DNA of 64,000 nt from Candidatus Scybalocola faecipullorum (GTDB lineage: Bacteria > Bacillota > Clostridia > Lachnospirales > Lachnospiraceae), in assembly GCA_018716485.1 (NCBI GenBank), contig DVJY01000012.1, positions 48,163 to 112,162 on the forward strand, given 5' to 3'. The translations under genes and the position numbers were made by a program. Below, one piece after another: positions 50,657 through 58,935 of the stretch. The stretch's first letter is position 1. Each line of letters starts with the position of its first letter. The notes under the pieces are model-generated. The model saw only the letters and a list, made by a program, of their open reading frames with translations. It did no database searches and was not told the DNA's origin.

Positions 50657-53053
50657 ATGCACAAAGTGAAAATATCTGTCCGAAGGCTGGCGGAATTTAT
50701 GTTAAAATCCGGAGACATCGACCGAAGTATCGGCGCAGTCAGCGATGCTGAGGCGATGGCCGAGGGACGAAAAATCCATAAGAAAATACAGAAGCTGGCC
50801 GGCCCGGATTACCGGGCAGAAGTGACACTGAAAACAGAATATGTCATCGACGGGACGTTGTCAATGGTGCTGGAGGGACGTGCGGACGGTATCATTGAGG
50901 TATATAAAATCGACGGAAGCGGCGAAGATGCCGCGATACGCACATGTTATACAATAGATGAAATTAAAGGGACATATACAGATGTTCGTTATATAGAGAA
51001 TCCGCTGCCAGAGCATATGGGACAGGCCATGTGCTACGCATATATTTATGCTTCGCAGCATCAGCTGGAAAAAATTGATGTTCAAGTGACTTATGTAAAT
51101 ATCGAAAATGAAAAAATCAAGCGTTTTACGCAGACGAAAACATTTACAGAACTGGAGACATGGTTTCAGAGATTGATCAGCGGATATGCCAAATGGGTCA
51201 AATGGCAGCTGGCATGGCGGAGTGAGCGCAATGAGTCCGTTCAATCCGTGCATTTTCCGTTTGAATACAGAGCCGGACAAAAAAAGATGATTGCCGGAGT
51301 ATATCAGACGATTGTCAGGCACAAAAAATTATTTATGGAGGCGCCGACAGGCACCGGGAAAACGATTTCCGTCATTTTTCCCGCAATGAAAGCGATGGGC
51401 GGGGGAATGGCAGAAAAGATTTTTTACCTTACGGCAAAAACAATCACGCGGACTGTTGCAGAAGAAACGTATCAGCTGCTGAGAACCCATGGACTTGCAT
51501 TTAAATCGATCACACTGACGGCCCGGGAAAAAATCTGTGTTTTGGATAAAGCGGAATGTAATCCGGAAAGCTGTGCCCGGGCAAAAGGACATTTTGACCG
51601 GATCAACGATGCGGTATTTGATCTGATCACCCATGAGTCGGCGATGTCAAGAGAAGTCATCGAAGCATATGCTGAAAAATATTGTGTCTGCCCGTTTGAA
51701 ATGCAGCTGGATGCCGCTTTGTGGGTGGACGGTATTATCGGCGACTATAACTATGTATTTGATCCGCAGGTTTATTTAAAACGATTTTTCGATGACGTCC
51801 GTCAGGATTATATTTTCCTTATTGATGAAGCCCACAATCTTGTCGACCGGGCAAGAGAAATGTACAGTGCGCCGCTGTATATGAGCCAATTCGAAACACT
51901 GAAAAAAGAAGTTGTTACTTACAATTCCAAACTGGCCTTGAAAATTGAAAAATGCAGAAAGTATTTGGCACAGCTGAGGGATGAATGTGAAGGATACAGC
52001 CGGCTGGACAGTGTGGGCGGCTTGGCAATGCTGCTGATGCGTATGACGTCAGATATGGAAATATTTTTGAAAAGTAAGACGCCTGTGTCTGTTCGGGAAA
52101 AAGTACTGTCGCTTTATTTGGAAGCCCGCCGGTTTATTCAGGTATACGACAATATGGATGATCGCTATATGATTTACGATGAGCGTCAGGAAAACAACGA
52201 GTTCATGGTCCGGCTGTTTTGCGTAGACCCGTCGGAGAATTTGGAAGAACGTTTGGCAAAAGGTATCAGTGCTGTATTTTTTTCCGCCACATTGCTGCCG
52301 ATCCGGTATTATAAGGAACTTTTAAGTACGACGCCGGATGAAGACTATGATTTGTATGCGGACTCTCCGTTTTCGCCGGGACACCGGCTGATCATGCTGG
52401 CAGGAGATGTCAGCAGCAAATATACACGGCGGGGGAAAAGGGAATACGAAAAAATTGCCGAGTATATTATGAAAATTGTCAGGAGCCGCAACGGTAATTA
52501 TATGGTCTTTTTTCCGTCATATGCCTTTATGGAGGAAGTTTATGCAGTCATCAGCGAAAAGGAATTGATGAAAGCAGGCAGCGGGCTTCGGGTCATCGTT
52601 CAGGAAAGTGCGATGACAGAGGAAGCAAGACAGAATTTTCTGGATCATTTCAAAGCAAAAGCGAAAACGACTGTCATTGGCATGTGTGTTCTTGGAGGAA
52701 TTTTTTCAGAAGGTATTGATTTAAAAGAAGACCGTCTGATCGGGGCGGTGATTGTAGGCACAGGTCTGCCGCAGACCGGCAGTGAGCGGGAATTGCTGAA
52801 AAACTATTTTGACGGGAAAAACGGGCAGGGATTTGATTTTGCCTATCTTTATCCGGGGATGAATAAAGTGCTTCAGGCCGGCGGCAGAGTTATCCGGACA
52901 GAAAATGACAGAGGGGTTATTGCACTGCTTGACGAGAGATTTGGATACCGGCGATATGAGCAGCTTTTTCCAAGGGAATGGGTACCAAATATCCGGGTCA
53001 GTCTGGATACGATTGAGGAAAAAATCGACGCTTTTTGGGAGGACGGAGAGTAA
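50657..53053 (+). CDS. PD-(D/E)XK nuclease - XPD/DinG-like Fe-S helicase fusion
   Basis: A 798-residue superfamily 2 DNA helicase with an N-terminal nuclease-like domain. Residues 1-200 contain the PD-(D/E)XK pattern: Asp in GRADGIIEV, Glu-x-Lys in TIDEIKG, and the later Gln in MGQAMCYAY. The helicase has Walker A APTGTGKT, DEAH (LIDEAHN), and the C-terminal QAGGRVIRTENDRG motif VI. Between them four or five Cys (ICVLDKAECNPESC, then YCVCPF) match the 4Fe-4S domain of XPD/DinG. It resembles Rad3/DinG-type repair helicases of Clostridia; the exact substrate is unknown. ATG 50657 is supported by GCAGGTGG. Confidence 0.88.
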   Translation: MHKVKISVRRLAEFMLKSGDIDRSIGAVSDAEAMAEGRKIHKKIQKLAGPDYRAEVTLKTEYVIDGTLSMVLEGRADGIIEVYKIDGSGEDAAIRTCYTIDEIKGTYTDVRYIENPLPEHMGQAMCYAYIYASQHQLEKIDVQVTYVNIENEKIKRFTQTKTFTELETWFQRLISGYAKWVKWQLAWRSERNESVQSVHFPFEYRAGQKKMIAGVYQTIVRHKKLFMEAPTGTGKTISVIFPAMKAMGGGMAEKIFYLTAKTITRTVAEETYQLLRTHGLAFKSITLTAREKICVLDKAECNPESCARAKGHFDRINDAVFDLITHESAMSREVIEAYAEKYCVCPFEMQLDAALWVDGIIGDYNYVFDPQVYLKRFFDDVRQDYIFLIDEAHNLVDRAREMYSAPLYMSQFETLKKEVVTYNSKLALKIEKCRKYLAQLRDECEGYSRLDSVGGLAMLLMRMTSDMEIFLKSKTPVSVREKVLSLYLEARRFIQVYDNMDDRYMIYDERQENNEFMVRLFCVDPSENLEERLAKGISAVFFSATLLPIRYYKELLSTTPDEDYDLYADSPFSPGHRLIMLAGDVSSKYTRRGKREYEKIAEYIMKIVRSRNGNYMVFFPSYAFMEEVYAVISEKELMKAGSGLRVIVQESAMTEEARQNFLDHFKAKAKTTVIGMCVLGGIFSEGIDLKEDRLIGAVIVGTGLPQTGSERELLKNYFDGKNGQGFDFAYLYPGMNKVLQAGGRVIRTENDRGVIALLDERFGYRRYEQLFPREWVPNIRVSLDTIEEKIDAFWEDGE

Positions 53054-53187
53054 AGACAAAAGACGTGATGTATTTTTTAGGGAACAAGCAATATTGGCAG
53101 CTTTTCGTGCTTTCTTTTTAGAAGGAAATCTTTTATAATAGTTATAACGCAGAGCATCTGCGGATATTAAAGATGGAGGTCTGAAGA

Positions 53188-54057
53188 ATGAGGATAGGCT
53201 TTATAGGACTTGGTCTTATGGGCGAGCCGATGTGCTATAATATCATCAAAAAACATGACGATGCGGTGTATGTGTTTGATATTGATGAAGAAAAGACAGC
53301 GCTGCTGGAACGCAGCGGCGGTATCGGCTGCCAGAATGCCAGAGAGACTGCCTTAAACAGCGATGTGATTATTACCGTTGTTCCCCGTTCCGAACATTCA
53401 CTATCGGTTTACAGTGAAATTGAGCCGGTAATGGATGAGACAAAAATCTGCATTGATATGAGCACTATTGACCCGGAGGCTTCAGAGAAAATTTATCATA
53501 TGCTGAAGGCACACGGCACACCTTTTTTGGATGCACCAATTGTAAAGTCAAGAGATGCGGCATGGCTTGGTGATGTGGGCATTTACGTCGGCGGTGATTT
53601 TGAAGTCTACAAACAGATTAAACCGGTGCTGCAGTACATGGGCAGAAGTATTATGCACATGGGCGAGCATGGCAAGGGACTGATGATGAAAATCTGTCAC
53701 AATGCTTTAGTTGCTCAGATTCAGAATGGCGTCAATGAAACATTGGCATTGGCACTTAAGGAAGGCATCGACATTGACAAGTTCAGCGCTGCGATTTCCT
53801 ACGGCGGCGGTCAGAACTCATACTATGATTCAAAGCAGATGGCGCTTCGGTATAAGGATTATACGACGCAGTTTTCGGTAAGCAATATGGCAAAAGATTT
53901 GGAGATCTGCCATAATCTTGTCAGTCAGATGCATGTACATATGCCGGGGCTTGAAGTCGCCCGGGAAGTTTATCATGAGGCGATGGCTGCAGGTGACGGT
54001 GGAAAAGACTTTTGCTCGACAATTGAGATTGTCATCAGAAATCAGGAAAAGAATTAA
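53188..54057 (+). CDS. NAD(P)-dependent beta-hydroxyacid dehydrogenase
   Basis: A 289-residue member of the 3-hydroxyisobutyrate / tartronate-semialdehyde reductase family. The dinucleotide loop is GFIGLGLMGEPM; the substrate loop is the ID.STIDPEASEKI block with DAPIVKSRDAAWLGDVGI, and the catalytic Lys is in GKGLMMKICHNAL. The usual substrate-loop Gly-rich motif is altered (KSRDAAWLGDVG), so specificity is open. It lies 23 bases before the hydrogenase operon without terminator and may be cotranscribed. GGAGGTCTGAAG is the ribosome site. Confidence 0.88.
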   Translation: MRIGFIGLGLMGEPMCYNIIKKHDDAVYVFDIDEEKTALLERSGGIGCQNARETALNSDVIITVVPRSEHSLSVYSEIEPVMDETKICIDMSTIDPEASEKIYHMLKAHGTPFLDAPIVKSRDAAWLGDVGIYVGGDFEVYKQIKPVLQYMGRSIMHMGEHGKGLMMKICHNALVAQIQNGVNETLALALKEGIDIDKFSAAISYGGGQNSYYDSKQMALRYKDYTTQFSVSNMAKDLEICHNLVSQMHVHMPGLEVAREVYHEAMAAGDGGKDFCSTIEIVIRNQEKN

Positions 54058-54080
54058 AAACTAAGGGAGGAAACAGATTT

Positions 54081-54320
54081 ATGGTTGTTACAATTTGTAT
54101 AGGAAGTTCATGTCATTTAAAAGGATCCAGAGATATTATTTCAATTTTTCAGCGTCTCGTTTCAATGCACGGACTCAGTGATCAGGTAGAACTTACAGGT
54201 TCTTTCTGTATGGGTCAGTGTGAAAAGGGTGTCTGTGTTAAGGTGGATGATGAACTGTTTTCCGTAACACCGGCAACCGCAGAAAGCTTCTTTAATAAGG
54301 AGATCCTCGGGAGGGTTTAA
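54081..54320 (+). CDS. Thioredoxin-like [2Fe-2S] protein (NuoE/HydC-like)
   Basis: A 79-residue minimal thioredoxin-like ferredoxin. The four cluster Cys are in CIGSSC (C-x4-C) and CMGQC (C-x3-C), the NuoE pattern without the N-terminal helical part. It would pass electrons to or from the Fe-S protein encoded two bases downstream. GGGAGG gives the start. It is the first gene of a set found, as I recall, next to sensory [FeFe]-hydrogenases. Confidence 0.9.
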   Translation: MVVTICIGSSCHLKGSRDIISIFQRLVSMHGLSDQVELTGSFCMGQCEKGVCVKVDDELFSVTPATAESFFNKEILGRV

Positions 54321-54322
54321 TC

Positions 54323-56032
54323 GTGGCAGTGATCGGCTTTAAAAAAGCACAGTGCAGAGACTGCCATAAGTGTGTCCGCCTTTGTCCGGTGAAAGCAATT
54401 CAGAGAAAGGATGAGCGGGCACAGTATATAGCTTCGGATTGTATTTTGTGCGGTCAGTGTCTGGAAGCATGTCCTCACCATGCGATTCAGGTATTCAGTG
54501 ATATAGATAAAGTCAAAAAATATATTGAAGACGGCGAAAAGATAGTTATATCTCTTTCACCGGCTTATCTTGGGGCTTTTGACCGGACAGAGCCCGGACA
54601 GTTTTTGGAAGCGCTGGGTGGCATGGGATTTTATGAAATCCGTGAAACAGCAGAAGCAGCCATATATATTACAAATGAATATGACCGTATTCTGAAAGAA
54701 GGAAAGATGGATAATATGATCACTTCGGCCTGTCCGGTAATTAATACCCTGGTGGAAAAGTATTATCCTGAGCTGATATCTATGATGGCGCCGGTCATAT
54801 CACCGATTGCAGCTCATGGAAAGATGTTGCGTGAGGAATTTGGAAATGATGTAAAAATCGTATCGATCACGCCATGTTTGGCTGAAAGCGTGGAAGTGCT
54901 CCATGATGAGCGGACATGCGGATATATCGATGCAGTCATCAGTTTTAAAGAACTGATCCAGTGGATGGATGATTTAAAAATCGATGTCAGAAAGTGCCGG
55001 ACACATCATCACCGGCGGGTAAATCCAAAGGTCAACGGTATGTATGCGGCAGAGGGCGGCATTATTATGGCGCTCAGAGCCAAATCCGGTGAGCAGGATG
55101 GATATAAGCGGATTGCGGTATCAGGTATTAAAGAGTGCATGGATGTACTCCGCTGTGTGTCCGAAGGCGAACTGCATCACTGTCTTCTGGAATTGGAAGC
55201 ATGCACGTCAGGCTGTGTCAACGGGCCGGTATCCGGCAAAGCATCAAGTGAACGATTCAAATCACAGATGCTCGTTCAGGATCGGACGATGAAGGATTTT
55301 CCTGAATACGAGGAAAAGTCACTTGATCTGCAAAAAGTATTTGAAGGACATCAGGAGAAAAAGGCTGAACCGACAGAGGATCAGATTCGTGCGATTCTGG
55401 CCAAGTTCGGAAAGGATACGCCGGAAAAAGAGCTGAACTGCGGCGCCTGCGGCTATAATACATGCAGGGAAAAAGCGGTCGCGGTGTTCAGAAAGCGCAG
55501 CGATATCGATTTATGTGTAAATTATATGTATGAGCGGATCCGGTCTTTATCCAATGTCATGATGTCGGTGACGCCGGAGATGATTATTATGGTCGATAAA
55601 GATCTGCGCATCAGGGAATTTAATAATGCTGCCGAGGTGGCATTTAATATATCCAGAGATGAAGCAGTGGAAAAGTATTTGTATGAAATCATCGACACCG
55701 AAGACTTTCAGGAAGTATTCCAGAATCAGCGCAGTATCATGAATAAAAAAGTTGTATACAAATCTTACGGATTGACAACGATTCAGAACATCATTTATGT
55801 GCGCAGGCAGGGGATAGCGATCGGCTTTTTCAGAAATATAACTGATGAAGAAAAAGAACGCGCCAAACAAAGAAGGCTGCGCATGGAAGGTGTTAATATC
55901 GCGCAGAAGGTTATTGATAAACAGATGATGGTTGCACAGGAAATTGCCGGACTTTTGGGAGAGACAACAGCCGAGACAAAGATGACGCTGACAAAGCTGC
56001 GCGACAGTATGCTCTCGGAGGAAGATTTATAG
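54323..56032 (+). CDS. hydS: Sensory [FeFe]-hydrogenase (HydS, group C-like) with PAS domain
   Basis: A 569-residue multidomain redox sensor. Order: two ferredoxin-type clusters (residues 10-60: CRDCHKC..CP, CILCGQCLEACP), the H-cluster domain (to about residue 320), a CGACGYNTC four-Cys cluster region near 385, and a PAS domain (about 410-520) ending in a coiled helix. H-cluster loops are altered: TSACP at 134-138 puts Ala136 where catalytic enzymes have the proton-relay Cys, and TPCLAE replaces MPCxxK; cluster Cys137, Cys185, Cys294 and Cys298 remain. Such changes, and PAS, mark sensory group C enzymes, which detect H2 or redox state. GTG start; the phosphatase follows. Confidence 0.9.
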   Translation: MAVIGFKKAQCRDCHKCVRLCPVKAIQRKDERAQYIASDCILCGQCLEACPHHAIQVFSDIDKVKKYIEDGEKIVISLSPAYLGAFDRTEPGQFLEALGGMGFYEIRETAEAAIYITNEYDRILKEGKMDNMITSACPVINTLVEKYYPELISMMAPVISPIAAHGKMLREEFGNDVKIVSITPCLAESVEVLHDERTCGYIDAVISFKELIQWMDDLKIDVRKCRTHHHRRVNPKVNGMYAAEGGIIMALRAKSGEQDGYKRIAVSGIKECMDVLRCVSEGELHHCLLELEACTSGCVNGPVSGKASSERFKSQMLVQDRTMKDFPEYEEKSLDLQKVFEGHQEKKAEPTEDQIRAILAKFGKDTPEKELNCGACGYNTCREKAVAVFRKRSDIDLCVNYMYERIRSLSNVMMSVTPEMIIMVDKDLRIREFNNAAEVAFNISRDEAVEKYLYEIIDTEDFQEVFQNQRSIMNKKVVYKSYGLTTIQNIIYVRRQGIAIGFFRNITDEEKERAKQRRLRMEGVNIAQKVIDKQMMVAQEIAGLLGETTAETKMTLTKLRDSMLSEEDL

Positions 56033-56049
56033 CCGTATTGGAGGGTGCC

Positions 56050-57222
56050 ATGAATATCAGTTTGGAAGTATCTTATAAAAGCTTGTGCAAGCAGGGCGAG
56101 GAACTTTGCGGTGATAAGCTGGAAATCATAAAAACAGAAGATTCAGATATTATTATTTTGTCGGATGGTATGGGCAGCGGTGTCAAAGCAAATATTCTGG
56201 CGACGCTGACATCGAAGATTCTCGGTACCATGCTCAGACAGGGCGCCAGACTGGAAGACTGCGTAGATACAATAGCAAAGACACTTCCGGTGTGCAGTAT
56301 CCGTAAGGTGGCATACTCGACCTTTTCCATCCTGCAGATTTTTGGCAACGGCAAAGCCTATCTGGTAGAATATGATAATCCGGGCTGCGTGTTTGTGCGC
56401 AGCAAAAAGATTATGAATATTCCATACAGAATTAAGAATATTGAGGACAAGACGATCAGAGAATATTATTTCGATGTGCAGCTGGGCGATTATTTTGTGC
56501 TTTTCAGCGACGGCGTTGTGCATGCGGGCACCGGAAATCTTTTGAGTTTTGGCTGGGGCTGGCAGGGCGCGGCAGAATATGTGCGTAAAGCCTGTGCACA
56601 GAATGTATCGTCTCCCCGTCTTGTGTCAATGCTATGCAGAGCGTGTAAAGATCTGTATATGGGCGCGCCGGGAGATGACACGACGGTGGCTGCCGTCAGC
56701 ATTGTAAAACGCAAAAATGTCAATATTTTTACAGGACCGCCGACGTCTTATGATGATGATGCGGTGCTGATGCGCGACTTTATGACGACTCCGGGCAAAA
56801 AAATTGTCTGCGGAGGCACAAGCGCCAATATTGCGGCCAGAATTTTACGCAAAAAGATCATAACGTCAATTAATTATACAGATCCGGAAATTCCGCCGAT
56901 CGCGACGCTGGAAGGCGTGGATCTTGTGACTGAAGGCGTCTTAACGCTGAATCGCTGTGCCAATATGTTGGAACAGTATAATAAAGGAGATCTTTCGGAA
57001 AAGTTTTTTGACAGCCTTGACGCTGATAACGGCGCAGCGATGCTGGCAAAAATTTTAATAGAAGAATGCACTCATCTGAATATGTTTGTGGGAAAAGCGA
57101 TGAATGCAGCGCATCAGAATGTGGGACTGCCGTTTGATCTGAGTATTCGTATGCGTCTTGTGGAGAAAATCAAAGATGAATGCGAAAAGATGGGGAAAAC
57201 GGTCACTGTGAAATATTATTAA
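56050..57222 (+). CDS. SpoIIE/PP2C-type serine phosphatase
   Basis: A 390-residue protein phosphatase. The PPM/SpoIIE fold is seen in residues 1-220: GDKLEI, ILSDGMGSGVKA with the metal Asp, FVLFSDGVVHAG and GAPGDDTTVAAV with further metal Asp residues. Residues 225-390 form an extra C-domain (GPPTSYDDDAVLMRDFMT, then a CGGTSANIAARILR segment) that I do not recognise by name. Placed between the PAS-hydrogenase and the group B hydrogenase, it is the likely output of the H2/redox sensor, acting on an unseen phosphoprotein. ATG 56050 follows TTGGAGGG. Confidence 0.88.
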   Translation: MNISLEVSYKSLCKQGEELCGDKLEIIKTEDSDIIILSDGMGSGVKANILATLTSKILGTMLRQGARLEDCVDTIAKTLPVCSIRKVAYSTFSILQIFGNGKAYLVEYDNPGCVFVRSKKIMNIPYRIKNIEDKTIREYYFDVQLGDYFVLFSDGVVHAGTGNLLSFGWGWQGAAEYVRKACAQNVSSPRLVSMLCRACKDLYMGAPGDDTTVAAVSIVKRKNVNIFTGPPTSYDDDAVLMRDFMTTPGKKIVCGGTSANIAARILRKKIITSINYTDPEIPPIATLEGVDLVTEGVLTLNRCANMLEQYNKGDLSEKFFDSLDADNGAAMLAKILIEECTHLNMFVGKAMNAAHQNVGLPFDLSIRMRLVEKIKDECEKMGKTVTVKYY

Positions 57223-57258
57223 AGGGAATTAAATTTCAAAAGAAAGGAATTTTTGACA

Positions 57259-58725
57259 ATGAAAAGAACGTTTGGAACAGATATTAATAAGATCAGATAT
57301 CAGGTATATGTAGAAGTTGCAAAAGCAGCTTTTGCAAATCAGTTGGAGGAAAAAAGAGACGAAATTCCATATACAATCATTCCGGGACGGACACCGTCCT
57401 ATCGCTGCTGTGTTTACCGCGAAAGAGAAATTATCCGCCAGAGAGTCCGTCTTGCGGAAGGCCATGCTGCAGAAGCGGGCACAGAGAATAAAAATATCGT
57501 TCAGGTACTTCCGGCGGCTTGCGAAGGCTGTCCGATCAATCGTTTTTCTGTAACGAATAACTGTCAGATGTGTATGGCTAAAAAGTGTCTGGGCGCATGT
57601 AATTTCGGCGCAATTACTTTTGAACAGGGCCGTGCCCATATCGACCCTAAGAAATGTAAAGAATGCGGCAAATGTGCGGAAGCCTGCCCATACAATGCAA
57701 TCGCTGATCTGATGCGTCCGTGTAAAAGAAGCTGTCCGGTTGACGCGATCACATTGGATGAAGATATGATTGTTGTGATTGATGAAAATAAATGTATCAG
57801 CTGCGGTCAGTGTGTGATCAACTGCCCGTTTGGTGCTATTTCCGATAAATCTTTTATGGTAGACGTTATTAAGCTGATCAATCAGGGGGCAAAGGTTTAC
57901 GCCATGGTTGCGCCGGCGATTGAAGGTCAGTTTGGCGCAGATGTCAGCGTCGGCATGATCCGTCAGGCTATCAAGGCACTTGGATTTACAGATATGTATG
58001 AAGTTTCTTTAGGCGCTGACTTTGTTTCCAAAAATGAAGCAGAAGAACTGGCAGAGCATCTTAAAGAAGGCAAAAAGATGACAACTTCCTGCTGTCCTGC
58101 ATTTGTAAATATGATCAAGAAACATTTCCCTCAGGTGCTTGATAATATGTCAACAACTGTATCACCGATGACAGCGACAGGACGTATCATCAAAGCGATG
58201 GATCCGGAGGCGGTATGCGTATTTATCGGACCATGTATTGCAAAGAAGGGTGAAGTTATTGATTCCATCACTTTCGGCGGCGCAGATTACGCGCTTACAT
58301 ATGAAGAACTGGCCGGTATGTTTGAAGCAAAAGAGATTGATCCTGCAGATTATGATGAAGAACTGCAGCAGGGCAGCAAGATGGGCAAGAATTTCTCTGT
58401 TTCCGGCGGCGTTACAGCATGTGTACTGGAAGTGCTTAAAGAGGAAAATGAAGATATCAGCGTAAAAGTAAATAAAGCTAACGGTGCGCTTGAGTGTAAG
58501 AAAGCACTGATGATGCTCAAGCTTGGCCGTCTGCCTGAAGACTTTATTGAAGGTATGGCCTGCGTCGGCGGCTGTGTCAACGGACCGATGATGCTGAATA
58601 AGAGCAGAACATTTATGAAAGACAGAAATGCTCAGATCAATAAAGCAGATGACAGAACAATTCTTGAAAATGTGGCTAAATACGATGAACTTGGCATTAA
58701 TATGACAAGAGGCAGCGTTGAGTAA
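57259..58725 (+). CDS. [FeFe]-hydrogenase, group B-like, monomeric
   Basis: A 488-residue iron hydrogenase that oxidises H2 or makes it with ferredoxin. The N-terminal part has a Cys-rich segment (CEGCPINRFSV, NNCQMCMAKKC), then ferredoxin clusters CKECGKCAEACP and CISCGQCVINCP. H-cluster motifs are TTSCCP (Cys278, Cys279), GPCIAKK (Cys326) and MACVGGC (Cys435, Cys439); the proton-relay Cys is intact, so catalysis is expected, unlike the upstream sensor. These loops differ from classical group A (no MPC, no EVMxCxxGC) and fit group B. ATG 57259 follows AAAGGAA. Maturases HydE/F/G are not in the window. Confidence 0.9.
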   Translation: MKRTFGTDINKIRYQVYVEVAKAAFANQLEEKRDEIPYTIIPGRTPSYRCCVYREREIIRQRVRLAEGHAAEAGTENKNIVQVLPAACEGCPINRFSVTNNCQMCMAKKCLGACNFGAITFEQGRAHIDPKKCKECGKCAEACPYNAIADLMRPCKRSCPVDAITLDEDMIVVIDENKCISCGQCVINCPFGAISDKSFMVDVIKLINQGAKVYAMVAPAIEGQFGADVSVGMIRQAIKALGFTDMYEVSLGADFVSKNEAEELAEHLKEGKKMTTSCCPAFVNMIKKHFPQVLDNMSTTVSPMTATGRIIKAMDPEAVCVFIGPCIAKKGEVIDSITFGGADYALTYEELAGMFEAKEIDPADYDEELQQGSKMGKNFSVSGGVTACVLEVLKEENEDISVKVNKANGALECKKALMMLKLGRLPEDFIEGMACVGGCVNGPMMLNKSRTFMKDRNAQINKADDRTILENVAKYDELGINMTRGSVE

Positions 58726-58744
58726 TTCTGAATTCTCATATCAT

Positions 58745-58783
58745 AAATTTTTCGGTGCGTCAATATGACGCACCGAAAAATTT
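58745..58783. terminator. Terminator after the hydrogenase operon
   Basis: Perfect 18-base arms at 58745-58762 and 58766-58783 around a three-base loop; the flanking AAATTTTT/AAAAATTT makes it work on both strands. Confidence 0.85.
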
Positions 58784-58833
58784 GTGCCAAATCTTTTCTG
58801 TAAAAATTCCCATAATCTTGTGAATAATTTCTC

Positions 58834-58862
58834 TTGTATTTTAATCCCATTCCATATATAAT
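58834..58862 (+). promoter_or_regulatory. Promoter of the nrdD operon
   Basis: TTGTAT (58834-58839), 17-base spacer, perfect TATAAT (58857-58862). The first NrdR box begins five bases downstream. Confidence 0.78.
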
Positions 58863-58866
58863 AAGG

Positions 58867-58882
58867 ACACAATATATAGTGT
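58867..58882. promoter_or_regulatory. NrdR box 1
   Basis: ACACAATATATAGTGT, a near-perfect NrdR box, overlaps the expected transcription start of the nrdD operon. Confidence 0.88.
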
Positions 58883-58897
58883 TTGTAAGAAAGAAAA

Positions 58898-58913
58898 ACA
58901 CAATATATGACGA
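58898..58913. promoter_or_regulatory. NrdR box 2
   Basis: ACACAATATATGACGA, a half-degenerate NrdR box, starts 31 bases after box 1, the three-helical-turn spacing normal for paired NrdR sites. NrdR would repress when dATP is high. Confidence 0.8.
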
Positions 58914-58935
58914 AATTAAATAAAGGGGAAACGTG

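Noticed and set aside
58745..58783. GGTGCGTCA-containing hairpin as another copy of the 63-bp repeat
   Set aside because: Only the short TGCGTCA string is shared; the rest is an ordinary terminator palindrome.
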